A stretch of 64,000 bases of DNA from Streptomyces sp. CB09001 (lineage in GTDB: Bacteria > Actinomycetota > Actinomycetes > Streptomycetales > Streptomycetaceae): contig NZ_CP026730.1 of assembly GCF_003369795.1 (NCBI RefSeq), forward strand, positions 496,001 through 560,000, in the 5' to 3' direction. The notes beneath the pieces were generated by a model. That model was not told the origin of the DNA. It made no database searches and was given only the letters and a program-made list of their open reading frames with translations. Of this stretch, positions 54,707-62,742 are shown piece by piece. How positions within the stretch are numbered: the stretch's first letter is position 1; every line of letters starts with the position of its first letter. The translations under genes were made by a program, and so were the position numbers.

Positions 54707-56541
54707 CGCGTCGGCTCCTCGCGCACGCCGCGCACCTCGCGCACCTCGCGTACCTCGCGTACCTCGCGCACGTCGGCCGCCGCCTCCAGACCGTCGGTAC
54801 GCGGTTCCTCCGTGCGCAGTTCTTCCGTGCGCAGTTCCTCCGTGCGCAGTTCTTCCGGCAGGTGGAAGCGGGCGAGGATCGCCGCCGTCCCGGCCGGTAC
54901 CCGGCCCGGGGTGGCGAGGGAGACCAGCACCATGGTGAGGAAGCCCAGCGGCACCGACCACAGGGCGGGCCAGGCGAGCAGCGCGTGCAGCGCCCCGCCG
55001 CCGCCCGGGAAACCGCCCATCGTGGCGGCGACGGCGAGCAGGGCCGAGCCGCCCCCGACCAGCATCCCGGCGGCCGCGCCCGGCGGGGTCAGTCGCCGCC
55101 ACCAGATGCCGAGGACGAGGAGCGGGCAGAAGGAGGAGGCGGACACGGCGAAGGCGAGGCCGACGGCGTCGGCCACCGGCAGCCCGCCGACCAGTGCGCT
55201 CGCCGCCAGCGGCACGGCCATGGCGAGCAGGGTGCCGAGGCGGAAGTGCGGCACGGCGCGGGAGGGCAGTACGTCCTGGGTGAGGACGCCCGCGACGGCC
55301 ATGGTGAGCCCCGAGGCGGTGGACAGGAACGCGGCGAAGGCGCCGCCCGCCACCAGCGCGCCGAGCAGGTCGCCGCCCACTCCCCCGATCACCCGGTCGG
55401 GCAGCAGCAGGACCGCGGCGTCGGCGTCCCCGGTGAGGGTCAGCTCGGGGGCGTAGAGGCGGCCGAGGGCGCCGTAGAGGGGCGGCAGCAGGTAGAAGGC
55501 GCCGATGAGGCCGAGCACGGCGACGGTGGTGCGGCGGGCGGCGACGCCGGTCGGGCTGGTGTAGAAGCGGACCACGACGTGCGGCAGGCCCATGGTGCCC
55601 AGGAAGGTGGCGAGGATCAGGCCGTACGTCGCGTACAGCGGGCGTTCCGTGCGGCTCTCGGCCCGGGAGGGGGACAGGGCGTCGTCGGCGCCGCGTCCGG
55701 CGGCCGGGACGGGGGTGTGCGCGGCGAAGGTGAGGCGGGCGCCGGCCTCGATGCGGTGGGTGCCGACGGGCAGGGCGACGCGGTCGCCGTCGTGGGCGCG
55801 GCCGTCCACGGTTCCGTCGACGGTGACGGTCAGCGGCTCCTCCAGCTTGAGGGTGAGACTGTCGTCGACCCGGACGGAACGCTGCTCCCGGAAGGTGGCG
55901 GGCTCCTCGAAGGGGCGGCCGGGTGCGCCGTCGCCCTGCCAGGCCAGCACCAGGAAGAGGGCGGGGACGAGCAGCGCGGTGAGCTTGAGCCAGAACTGGA
56001 AGGCCTGGACGAAGGTGATGCTGCGCATGCCGCCGGCGGCGACGATGGCGGTGACGACGACGGCGACGATCACCCCGCCCAGCCAGTCGGGCGCCCCGCT
56101 GAGCACGGTCAGCGTCAGCCCGGCGCCCTGGAGCTGGGGCAGCAGGTACAGCCAGCCCACCCCGACGACGAAGGCCCCCGCGAGCCGCCGCACCCCCTGG
56201 GAGGCGAGCCGGGCCTCGGCGAAGTCGGGCAGCGTGTAGGCGCCCGAGCGGCGCAGCGGGGCCGCGACGAACAGGAGCAGGACGAGGTAGCCGGCGGTGT
56301 AGCCGACCGGGTACCAGAGCATGTCGGGGCCCTGGACGAGGACCAGGCCCGCGATGCCGAGGAAGGACGCGGCGGAGAGGTACTCGCCGCTGATGGCGGC
56401 GGCGTTGAGGCGGGGGCCGACGGTGCGGGAGGCGACGTAGAAGTCGGAGGTGGTGCGGGAGATGCGCAGGCCGAAGGCGCCGACGAGGACGGTGGCCACG
56501 ACGACGAGCGCGACGGCGGGTATGGCGTAGCTGGAGTTCAT
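54703..56541 (-). CDS. Sodium/solute symporter (SSS family, ActP-like)
   Basis: 612 aa with about 13 hydrophobic segments. SSS features: TTSDFYVASRTVGPRLNAAAISGEYLSAASFLGIAGL, in blocks, and GTMGLPHVVVRFYTSPTGVAARRTT; these match acetate and other monocarboxylate symporters. A polar insert of about 90 residues (GDGAPGRPFEEPATFREQR to SRAESRTERPL) separates two membrane blocks. The C-terminal tail has EELRT and VRE repeats. It is co-expressed with a small membrane partner and bracketed by a two-component system. The substrate is probably a short carboxylic acid such as acetate, propionate or pyruvate. Confidence 0.9.
   Translation of the reverse strand: MNSSYAIPAVALVVVATVLVGAFGLRISRTTSDFYVASRTVGPRLNAAAISGEYLSAASFLGIAGLVLVQGPDMLWYPVGYTAGYLVLLLFVAAPLRRSGAYTLPDFAEARLASQGVRRLAGAFVVGVGWLYLLPQLQGAGLTLTVLSGAPDWLGGVIVAVVVTAIVAAGGMRSITFVQAFQFWLKLTALLVPALFLVLAWQGDGAPGRPFEEPATFREQRSVRVDDSLTLKLEEPLTVTVDGTVDGRAHDGDRVALPVGTHRIEAGARLTFAAHTPVPAAGRGADDALSPSRAESRTERPLYATYGLILATFLGTMGLPHVVVRFYTSPTGVAARRTTVAVLGLIGAFYLLPPLYGALGRLYAPELTLTGDADAAVLLLPDRVIGGVGGDLLGALVAGGAFAAFLSTASGLTMAVAGVLTQDVLPSRAVPHFRLGTLLAMAVPLAASALVGGLPVADAVGLAFAVSASSFCPLLVLGIWWRRLTPPGAAAGMLVGGGSALLAVAATMGGFPGGGGALHALLAWPALWSVPLGFLTMVLVSLATPGRVPAGTAAILARFHLPEELRTEELRTEELRTEEPRTDGLEAAADVREVREVREVREVRGVREEPTR
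54733..54870 (-). repeat. In-frame tandem repeats in the symporter tail
   Basis: Two arrays: a 9-bp unit (GAGGTACGC-type, encoding Glu-Val-Arg) around 54733-54768, and a 15-bp unit (encoding Glu-Glu-Leu-Arg-Thr) around 54808-54858. Both add charged, probably helical residues after the last membrane span. Confidence 0.8.
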
Positions 56542-56569
56542 GGTGCCTTCACGGCGTCGTCCGGCATGG

Positions 56570-56965
56570 TCACCGGTCCTCGACGAGCCGCACGAAGTCG
56601 CGTTCGTTGCGCTCGGCGCGGCGCACGTACCAGCGGGCGAGGAGGACCAGCGGAGCGTACAGGCCGAAGCCGAGGACGGCCCACTCCAGGCCGCGGGCGT
56701 CGGGCAGTGCCGCGAAGAGCAGGGGCAGCGGTCCGACGAGGAGGCCGAGGACCGCGAGGGCGGTGAGGCCGGCGCGCAGCTGGCTGCGCATCAGGGAGCG
56801 GACGTAGGTGTGGCCGAGGGTGGTCTGCTCGTCGATCTCGGTGCGCGGCCGGTGGTCGCCGGTGGCCTGGGGGTGGCGCCCGCGGGAGCGGAGCCGGGCG
56901 GGCGGGACGGTGCGCCTGGGCGGGCCGGTGACGGTGACGCGGCGTTCGGTGGGGTCCTGGGGCAC
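56570..56965 (-). CDS. Small membrane partner of the symporter (DUF485-like place)
   Basis: 131 aa. A basic N-terminal half (VTGPPRRTVPPARLRSRGRH) leads to TTLGHTYVRSLMRSQLRAGLTALAVLGLLVGPLPLLFAAL (first helix), then WAVLGFGLYAPLVLLARWYVRRAERNERDF (second helix), read in parts. In many SSS operons, such as yjcH-actP, a two-helix subunit precedes the symporter, and this gene holds that place. Sequence identity to DUF485 is not obvious to me. It is three bases downstream of the regulator's stop. Confidence 0.75.
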   Translation of the reverse strand: MPQDPTERRVTVTGPPRRTVPPARLRSRGRHPQATGDHRPRTEIDEQTTLGHTYVRSLMRSQLRAGLTALAVLGLLVGPLPLLFAALPDARGLEWAVLGFGLYAPLVLLARWYVRRAERNERDFVRLVEDR

Positions 56966-56968
56966 GGC

Positions 56969-57730
56969 TCACGGCCTCCGCATGAGCAGGTCCCGCAGTT
57001 CGCGGGCGTGACGCCGGCTGACCTGGAGCTCCTCGGTGCCGACCAGGACGCTGACGGTACCGGCGTCGAGCCGGAGTTCGCCGACGTGGCGCAGGGCGAC
57101 GAGGTGTCGGCGGTGGATGCGGACGAAGCCGCGAGCACGCCAGCGCTCCTCCAGGGTCGACAGCGGGATGCGGACGAGGTGACTGCCGCGGTCGGTGTGC
57201 AGGCGGGCGTAGTCGCCCTGGGCCTCGACGTGGGTGATCTCGTCGACGGGGACGAAGCGGGTGACGCCGCCGAGTTCCACGGTGATGTGGTCGGGATCGG
57301 GCTCGTGCACCGGGATGCGCGGGGCGGGCACGGGGGCGGTGCCGCGCTGCTCGGCGACCCGGCGCACCGCTTCCGCGAGCCGCTCCCTGCGCACCGGTTT
57401 GAGCACGTAGTCGACGGCCTTCAGGTCGAATGCCTGGACGGCGAAGTCCTCGTGCGCGGTGACGAACACGACCAGCGGCGGCCGGGCGAACCCGGTGAGC
57501 AGCCGGGCGAGGTCCAGTCCGTCGAGGCCGGGCATCTGGATGTCGAGGAAGACGACGTCGATGGCGTCGGGACCGCCGGGGCCCGACTCCAGAGCCCGGT
57601 TGATGCGGCGCAGCGCCTCCGTCGAGTCGCTCGCCCCCTCCGCCGTGCCGACGCGGGGGTCGGCGTTCAGCAGGTACACGAGTTCCTCGAGCGTGGGGCG
57701 TTCGTCGTCGACAGCCAGGGCGCGCAGCAT
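56969..57730 (-). CDS. LytTR response regulator
   Basis: 253 aa from ATG 57730. Receiver domain with phospho-acceptor Asp63 in VVFLDIQMPGLDGLD, Thr in VFVTAHEDFA and Lys in YVLKPVRRERL. The C-terminal LytTR DNA-binding domain has IPVHEPDPDHITVEL, DEITHVEAQGDYARLHT and FVRIHRRHLVALRHV, in parts. It is encoded in one operon with a small membrane protein, an SSS symporter and the LytS-type kinase. Analogous BtsSR/YpdAB systems in E. coli sense pyruvate and turn on a carboxylate transporter. Confidence 0.92.
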   Translation of the reverse strand: MLRALAVDDERPTLEELVYLLNADPRVGTAEGASDSTEALRRINRALESGPGGPDAIDVVFLDIQMPGLDGLDLARLLTGFARPPLVVFVTAHEDFAVQAFDLKAVDYVLKPVRRERLAEAVRRVAEQRGTAPVPAPRIPVHEPDPDHITVELGGVTRFVPVDEITHVEAQGDYARLHTDRGSHLVRIPLSTLEERWRARGFVRIHRRHLVALRHVGELRLDAGTVSVLVGTEELQVSRRHARELRDLLMRRP

Positions 57731-57783
57731 GAACGTGGAGTGTAGGGGCGATCCGCGCGCCTGCACACGCCTGCGACGTGCCG

Positions 57784-57801
57784 GTATCCCCTGGATACAG
57801 T
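57784..57801 (+). promoter_or_regulatory. Lrp-gene -10 and operator, leaderless
   Basis: GTATCC-CCT-GGATAC (57784-57798) is a perfect palindrome overlapping TACAGT (57796-57801), which ends six bases before ATG 57808. The protein would repress its own gene. The divergent regulator start (57730) lies close by, so the site may affect both. Confidence 0.6.
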
Positions 57802-57807
57802 GCCCGC

Positions 57808-58311
57808 ATGAACAGCAGGCCCGCTTCGTTCGACGAACTCGACCGGAAGATCGTCACCGCCCTGATGGAAAACGCCAGGACGTCCTTCGCCGAGATCGGC
57901 GCGGAGATCGGACTGTCCTCCACCGCGGTCAAGCGCCGGGTGGACCGGCTCCGCGAGACCGACGTGATCACCGGGTTCACGGCGACGGTGCGGCCCTCCG
58001 CGCTGGGGTGGCGTACGGAGGCGTACGTGGAGGTGTACTGCGAGGGGGCGGCGCCGCCGCGGCGGCTCGCGGAGGTCGTGCGGGGCTATCCGGAGATCAC
58101 CGCGGCGATGACGGTGACCGGGGGCGCGGACGCGCTGCTGCACGTGCGGGCGCGCGACGTGGAGCACTTCGAGGAGGTGCTGGAGCGGATTCGTGCGGAG
58201 CCGTTCATCCGGAAGACGATCAGTGTGATGGTGCTGTCCCACCTGATCCCGGACAGTCCCGAGGCAGGGGCGGCCCTGCTCGCCCCGGACGGCGCAGCAG
58301 ACGTGCGCTGA
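57808..58311 (+). CDS. Lrp/AsnC-family regulator
   Basis: 167 aa. The N-terminal helix-turn-helix is FDELDRKIVTALMENARTSFAEIGAEIGLSSTAVKRRVDRLRETDVI, in blocks. The RAM domain follows (TEAYVEVYCEGAAPPRRL, VTGGADALLHVRARDVEHFEEVLERI). It sits before a DDAH-like enzyme and ornithine aminotransferase and likely controls them with an amino acid such as arginine, citrulline or ornithine as ligand. The start follows a leaderless -10. Confidence 0.9.
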   Translation: MNSRPASFDELDRKIVTALMENARTSFAEIGAEIGLSSTAVKRRVDRLRETDVITGFTATVRPSALGWRTEAYVEVYCEGAAPPRRLAEVVRGYPEITAAMTVTGGADALLHVRARDVEHFEEVLERIRAEPFIRKTISVMVLSHLIPDSPEAGAALLAPDGAADVR

Positions 58312-58436
58312 CCAGGGGTACAACGCAGCGATCCGGCGGGAAGACGCAGCTTTCGTCGCTTGTCGGGCGCGGTCGTCACTTCTTACCGTGGTGTCAACAC
58401 CCCGTCACACACCGTGAAAAGCGGAGGTACCCCTCT

Positions 58437-59303
58437 GTGACCGAGTCCCGTGTGCCGCGCCGGCGGCGCTTCGTGGTCTGCGAACCCAGACACTTCGCCG
58501 TGCAGTACGCGATCAACCCGTGGATGAGCACCGACCGGCCCGTCGACGTCATCCGCGCCCTCGACCAGTGGCAGGCGCTGGTCGGCACCTACCGTGCCCA
58601 TGGCCACACCGTGGACACCGTCGCGCCGGTCCCCGGACTGCCCGACATGGTCTTCGCCGCGAACTGCGCGGTCGTGGTGGGGGGCCGGGTCTTCGGGTCC
58701 CTCTTCCAGGCGCCCGAGCGGCGACCCGAGTCCGTGCCCTTCGAGGCGTGGTTCAAGACGGAGGGCTTCGAGGTCCACCACCCCGAGTCGGTCTGCGAGG
58801 GCGAGGGCGACCTGGTCCCGGCCGGCCGCTGGATCCTGGCCGGCACGGGGTTCCGCACCACCCGTGCGGCGCACCGCGAGGTGCAGGAGTTCTTCGGCGT
58901 GCCGGTGATCTCGCTGACCCTGGTGGACCCGTACTTCTACCACCTGGACACGGCCCTGTTCGTGCTCGACGACGGGACGGACGGGACCGACGGGGACGGC
59001 CGAAGCGGGGGGAGCGGCGGGAACATCGCCTACTACCCGGGCGCCTTCTCGCCCGGCAGCCGCGAGGTGCTGGAGCGGCTCTACCCGGACGCGGTGCTCG
59101 CCTCCCGCGAGGACGCGATGGCGTTCGGGCTCAACTCCGTGTCCGACGGACGGCACGTGTTCATCGCTCCGGAGGCCAGGGGGCTGGCCGAGCGACTCGA
59201 CGGTCTCGGCTACGTGCCGGTCCCCGTCGACCTGTCCGAGTTCCACAAGGCCGGTGGCGGCATCAAGTGCTGCACCCAGGAGATCCGGGAGACCCGCTCA
59301 TGA
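58437..59303 (+). CDS. Dimethylarginine dimethylaminohydrolase-like enzyme (DDAH)
   Basis: 288 aa from GTG 58437, with GGAGGT nine bases ahead. Guanidine-modifying fold: YAINPWMSTDRPVD, MVFAANCAVVVGG, VCEGEGDLVPAGRWILAGTGFRT, YFYHLDTALFVLDDG (catalytic His) and the Cys nucleophile Cys278 in AGGGIKCCTQE. It cleaves methylarginine to citrulline and a methylamine, or a related guanidine or citrulline substrate. A Gly/Asp-rich insert (about residues 180-195) interrupts the fold. Its stop overlaps the next start as ATGA, so products would flow to ornithine metabolism. Confidence 0.88.
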   Translation: MTESRVPRRRRFVVCEPRHFAVQYAINPWMSTDRPVDVIRALDQWQALVGTYRAHGHTVDTVAPVPGLPDMVFAANCAVVVGGRVFGSLFQAPERRPESVPFEAWFKTEGFEVHHPESVCEGEGDLVPAGRWILAGTGFRTTRAAHREVQEFFGVPVISLTLVDPYFYHLDTALFVLDDGTDGTDGDGRSGGSGGNIAYYPGAFSPGSREVLERLYPDAVLASREDAMAFGLNSVSDGRHVFIAPEARGLAERLDGLGYVPVPVDLSEFHKAGGGIKCCTQEIRETRS

Positions 59304-60523
59304 CCGCACCCGCCCGCACCAGCCGCGGCTCCGAGGAACTGATCCGTGCGGAGGAGCCCGTCCTGGCGCACAACTACCACCCGCTGCCCGTCGTCGTGGC
59401 CCGCGCCGAGGGCGCGTGGGTCGAGGACGTCGAGGGCCGCCGCTACCTGGACATGCTGGCCGGCTACTCGGCGCTCAACTTCGGCCACCGGCACCCGGCA
59501 CTGGTCGAGGCCGCCCACCGGCAGCTGGACCGGCTCACGCTCACCTCGCGCGCCTTCCACAACGACCGGCTCGCGGGCTTCGCCGAGCGGCTGGCCGCCC
59601 TGACCGGCACGGACATGGTGCTGCCCATGAACACCGGCGCGGAGGCGGTGGAGAGCGGCATCAAGGTGGCCCGCAAGTGGGCCTACGACGTCAAGGGCGT
59701 CCCGGCCGACCGGGCGACGATCGTGGTCGCCGCGGACAACTTCCACGGCCGTACGACGACGATCGTGAGCTTCTCCACCGACGAGACGGCCCGCTCCGGC
59801 TTCGGCCCCTTCACTCCGGGCTTCCGGATCGTGCCGTACAACGACCTGGCGGCGATGGAGGCGGCGGTCGACGAGACGACGGCGGCCGTGCTGATCGAGC
59901 CGATCCAGGGCGAGGCGGGCGTGCTGATCCCGGACGACGGCTATCTGGCCGGGGTGCGGGAGCTGACTCGCCGCAAGGGCTGTCTGTTCGTCGCGGACGA
60001 GATCCAGTCCGGTCTGGGCCGCACGGGGCACACCCTGGCCGTCGAGCACGAGTCGGTCGTGCCCGACGTGGTGCTGCTCGGCAAGGCACTGGGCGGCGGC
60101 ATCGTCCCGGTGTCGGCGGTGGTGGGCCGCCGGGACGTGCTGGGCGTGCTGCACCCGGGCGAGCACGGTTCGACCTTCGGCGGCAATCCGCTGGCCGCCG
60201 CGGTGGGCACGGCGGTGGTGGAGCTGCTGGAGACCGGCGAGTTCCAGCGCCGGGCGGCCGAGCTGGGCGCGGTGCTGCGCGAGGGCCTCGCCGCCCTGGT
60301 CGGCAGGGGCGTCGTCGGCTTCCGGGCGCGGGGACTGTGGGCGGGCGTCGACGTGGACCCGGCGCTGGGCACCGGACGCGAGGTCAGTGAGCGGCTGATG
60401 CGCGAGGGCATCCTGGTCAAGGACACCCACGGTTCCACGATCCGCCTGGCCCCGCCGCTGACCGTCACGGCCGAGGAGCTGACGGGCGCCCTCGGGACGC
60501 TGGAGAAGGTGCTGGCTCCCTGA
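59300..60523 (+). CDS. rocD: Ornithine aminotransferase
   Basis: 407 aa. Class III PLP transaminase: NYHPLPVVVARAEGAWVEDVEG, LNFGHRHPALVEAA, MNTGAEAVESGIKVARKWAY, LIEPIQGEAGVLIPDDGYL, FVADEIQSGLGRTG and the PLP lysine in VLLGKALGGG, then HGSTFGGNPLAAAV. It moves the delta-amino group of ornithine to 2-oxoglutarate, giving glutamate semialdehyde on the way to proline or glutamate. It is coupled to the DDAH-like gene by ATGA and probably under the Lrp regulator. Confidence 0.94.
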   Translation: MTAPARTSRGSEELIRAEEPVLAHNYHPLPVVVARAEGAWVEDVEGRRYLDMLAGYSALNFGHRHPALVEAAHRQLDRLTLTSRAFHNDRLAGFAERLAALTGTDMVLPMNTGAEAVESGIKVARKWAYDVKGVPADRATIVVAADNFHGRTTTIVSFSTDETARSGFGPFTPGFRIVPYNDLAAMEAAVDETTAAVLIEPIQGEAGVLIPDDGYLAGVRELTRRKGCLFVADEIQSGLGRTGHTLAVEHESVVPDVVLLGKALGGGIVPVSAVVGRRDVLGVLHPGEHGSTFGGNPLAAAVGTAVVELLETGEFQRRAAELGAVLREGLAALVGRGVVGFRARGLWAGVDVDPALGTGREVSERLMREGILVKDTHGSTIRLAPPLTVTAEELTGALGTLEKVLAP

Positions 60524-60538
60524 CCCGTTCCCCCGGGT

Positions 60539-60997
60539 TCACCGAGCGGCTCGGCGGTCCTCGTCGAGCCGCTCCACGTGCGCGACGTTGTCCCGGTCCT
60601 CGGCGTCCTCGCTCGGGCCGCCCGCGAACCAGGCGTCGAGGATCTCCCGCAGCAGCGGTCCGGACGTCAGCCGCAGGCCGATGGCGAGCACGTTGGCGTC
60701 GTTCCAGCGGCGGGCCCCGTCGGCGGTGTAGGCGTCGGCGCACAGGGCCGCGCGGACGCCCGGCACCTTGTTGGCGGCGATGGACGCGCCGGTGCCGGTC
60801 CAGCAGCACACCACGGCCTGGTCGGCCCGTCCCTCGGCGACCTCGCGCGCCGCCCGCTCGGAACAGGCGGCCCACCGCGGGTCCGCCCCGGGGCTCAGTG
60901 CGCCGTGCGCGCGCACCTCGTGGCCGCGTGCGCGCAGCTCCTCGACGAGGAGCCGGGCCACGGGTTCGTCCATGTCGGAGGAGACGGAGATACGCAT
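60539..60997 (-). CDS. rpiB: RpiB/LacAB-family sugar-phosphate isomerase
   Basis: 152 aa. RISVSSDMDEPVARLLVEELRARGHEV and VVCCWTGTGASIAANKVPGVRAALCAD, in parts, carry the usual catalytic Cys-containing GTG(I)G(A/S)xI loop and the NxxxxxDAN segment (ARRWNDANVLAIGLR). It may act on ribose-5-phosphate or another pentose/hexose phosphate. TACGCT, six bases before ATG 60997 on the minus strand, predicts a leaderless transcript. It converges on rocD with a 15-bp gap. Confidence 0.88.
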   Translation of the reverse strand: MRISVSSDMDEPVARLLVEELRARGHEVRAHGALSPGADPRWAACSERAAREVAEGRADQAVVCCWTGTGASIAANKVPGVRAALCADAYTADGARRWNDANVLAIGLRLTSGPLLREILDAWFAGGPSEDAEDRDNVAHVERLDEDRRAAR

Positions 60998-61138
60998 GTG
61001 TGAAGCGTACTCACCGGCCGCTCACCTCATCGGCCCAGTCACATGACCGAAGTCACGACCATACCCAGCATGATCGGGGGAACGGGTACGAGCTGAAAGA
61101 CGTACGACCGAGCAGTTCTCCTCCTGGAGTGTCTGCGC

Positions 61139-62653
61139 GTGGAAAGGGAGGCCGCCACGTCCCCCACCGAGAACGGACCGGAGACCGACGCCGCGGCGGT
61201 GCGCCGCCACCCCGCCCTGTTCCGGGCGATCAAGCGCCGGCAGAACCCCCGACTGCGCCGGTCGGACATCACCGTCACGGACGAGGCCGCGGTCAAGCGT
61301 GCCGTCAAGGCGGCCTCCCTCGGCAATGCCATGGAGTGGTTCGACTTCGGCATCTACGCCTATCTGGCGGGCACCATCGGCCGGGTGTTCTTCCCGTCCG
61401 GGAGCGACACCGCGCAGTTGCTCTCCTCGTTCGCCACGTTCGCCGTGGCATTCCTGGTGCGGCCGATCGGTGGCATGGTCTTCGGCCCGATGGGCGACAA
61501 GATCGGCCGCAAGAAGGTGCTGGCGCTGACGATGATCCTCATGGCGATCGGCACGGCCGCCATCGGGTTCATCCCCAGCTACGACTCGATCGGCTTCTGG
61601 TCGCCGCTGCTGCTGATCCTGTTCCGGCTGCTCCAGGGCTTCTCCACCGGCGGCGAGTACGGCGGCGCGTCCACCTTCATCGCCGAGTACGCGCCGGACA
61701 AGCGGCGCGGGTTCTTCGGCAGCTTCCTGGAGCTGGGGACGCTGGCCGGGTACACCGCAGCCGCCACTCTGGTCACCGCCCTGACCGCGATTCTGGGCAG
61801 CGACGGCATGGACTCATGGGGCTGGCGCGTCCCGTTCCTCGCCGCGCTTCCGCTCGGCATGATCGGTATCTACCTGCGGCTGCGGCTCGACGACACGCCG
61901 GCGTACCTGAAGCTGGAGGACTCCAACGTCCACGTCTCGGAGGCCGCGACGGCGGTGGAGACCACCGCCCGGGGCGACCTCGCCAAGATCTTCCGCACCC
62001 ACTGGCGGGCGCTGGTGCTGTGCATCGCGCTGGTCGGCGCGTACAACATCACCGACTACATGCTGCTGTCGTACATGCCGACGTATCTGTCGGACGAGCT
62101 GGACTACAGCGAGAGCCACGGCCTGATGATCCTGGTGGCGACGATGGTGCTGCTGATGCTGATCATCAACCAGGTCGGCCGGCTGTCCGACCACTTCGGG
62201 CGCAAGCCCGTCCTGATGACCGGCATGATCGGGTTCTTCGTGCTGTCCGCACCGGCCTTCGTGCTGGTGCAGGACGGCAGTCTGCTCGCGGTCTCGGGCG
62301 GCATGCTGATGCTCGGCCTGTCGCTGGTCTGTCTGCTGGGCACGATGTCGGCGGCGCTCCCGGCGATGTTCCCGACCAACGTGCGGTACGGGTCCCTGTC
62401 GGTCGGCTACAACCTGTCGGCGTCGCTGTTCGGCGGGACCACGCCGCTGGTGATCACCGCGCTGATCAGTGTGACCGGCTCCGACATGATGCCCGCCTAC
62501 TACTCGATGGCGGCGGCCCTGATCGGTGTGGTGGCCGTGGCCTGCATGAAGGAGACGGCCCAGAAGCCGCTGGCGGGCTCCCCGCCGTCGGTGCAGACCG
62601 AGGAGGAGGCGGCGGAGATGGTGGAGGCGCAGGCCCCGACGCCGAAGTTCTGA
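61139..62653 (+). CDS. MFS metabolite:proton symporter, MHS family (ProP-like)
   Basis: 504 aa from GTG 61139, with GGAG nine bases ahead. A long hydrophilic N-terminus (about 60 residues) precedes 12 helices. MHS features: AASLGNAMEWFDFGIYAYLAGTIG, GPMGDKIGRKKVL, LLQGFSTGGEYGGASTFIAEYAPDKRRGF, SLLELG-like FLELGTLAGY and DHFGRKPVLM. It should take up proline, betaine or a related compatible solute with protons, as ProP does. The N-terminal tail is longer than in E. coli ProP, while its C-terminal coiled coil is missing. Confidence 0.92.
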   Translation: MEREAATSPTENGPETDAAAVRRHPALFRAIKRRQNPRLRRSDITVTDEAAVKRAVKAASLGNAMEWFDFGIYAYLAGTIGRVFFPSGSDTAQLLSSFATFAVAFLVRPIGGMVFGPMGDKIGRKKVLALTMILMAIGTAAIGFIPSYDSIGFWSPLLLILFRLLQGFSTGGEYGGASTFIAEYAPDKRRGFFGSFLELGTLAGYTAAATLVTALTAILGSDGMDSWGWRVPFLAALPLGMIGIYLRLRLDDTPAYLKLEDSNVHVSEAATAVETTARGDLAKIFRTHWRALVLCIALVGAYNITDYMLLSYMPTYLSDELDYSESHGLMILVATMVLLMLIINQVGRLSDHFGRKPVLMTGMIGFFVLSAPAFVLVQDGSLLAVSGGMLMLGLSLVCLLGTMSAALPAMFPTNVRYGSLSVGYNLSASLFGGTTPLVITALISVTGSDMMPAYYSMAAALIGVVAVACMKETAQKPLAGSPPSVQTEEEAAEMVEAQAPTPKF

Positions 62654-62670
62654 CGCCGCGGTCGCGGGCA

Positions 62671-62720
62671 CACGCCGGGGGCGGTGGGGTTCGGTGCGAA
62701 CCCCACCGCCCGTCGGCGTG
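62671..62720. terminator. Bidirectional terminator, very long stem
   Basis: 62680-62693 pairs perfectly with 62697-62710 around a 3-base loop, and the outer CACGCCG (62671-62677) pairs with CGGCGTG (62714-62720). It lies between the convergent symporter and peptidase genes. Confidence 0.9.
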
Positions 62721-62742
62721 TCAGGCCTTTCTCAGCCGCGGG

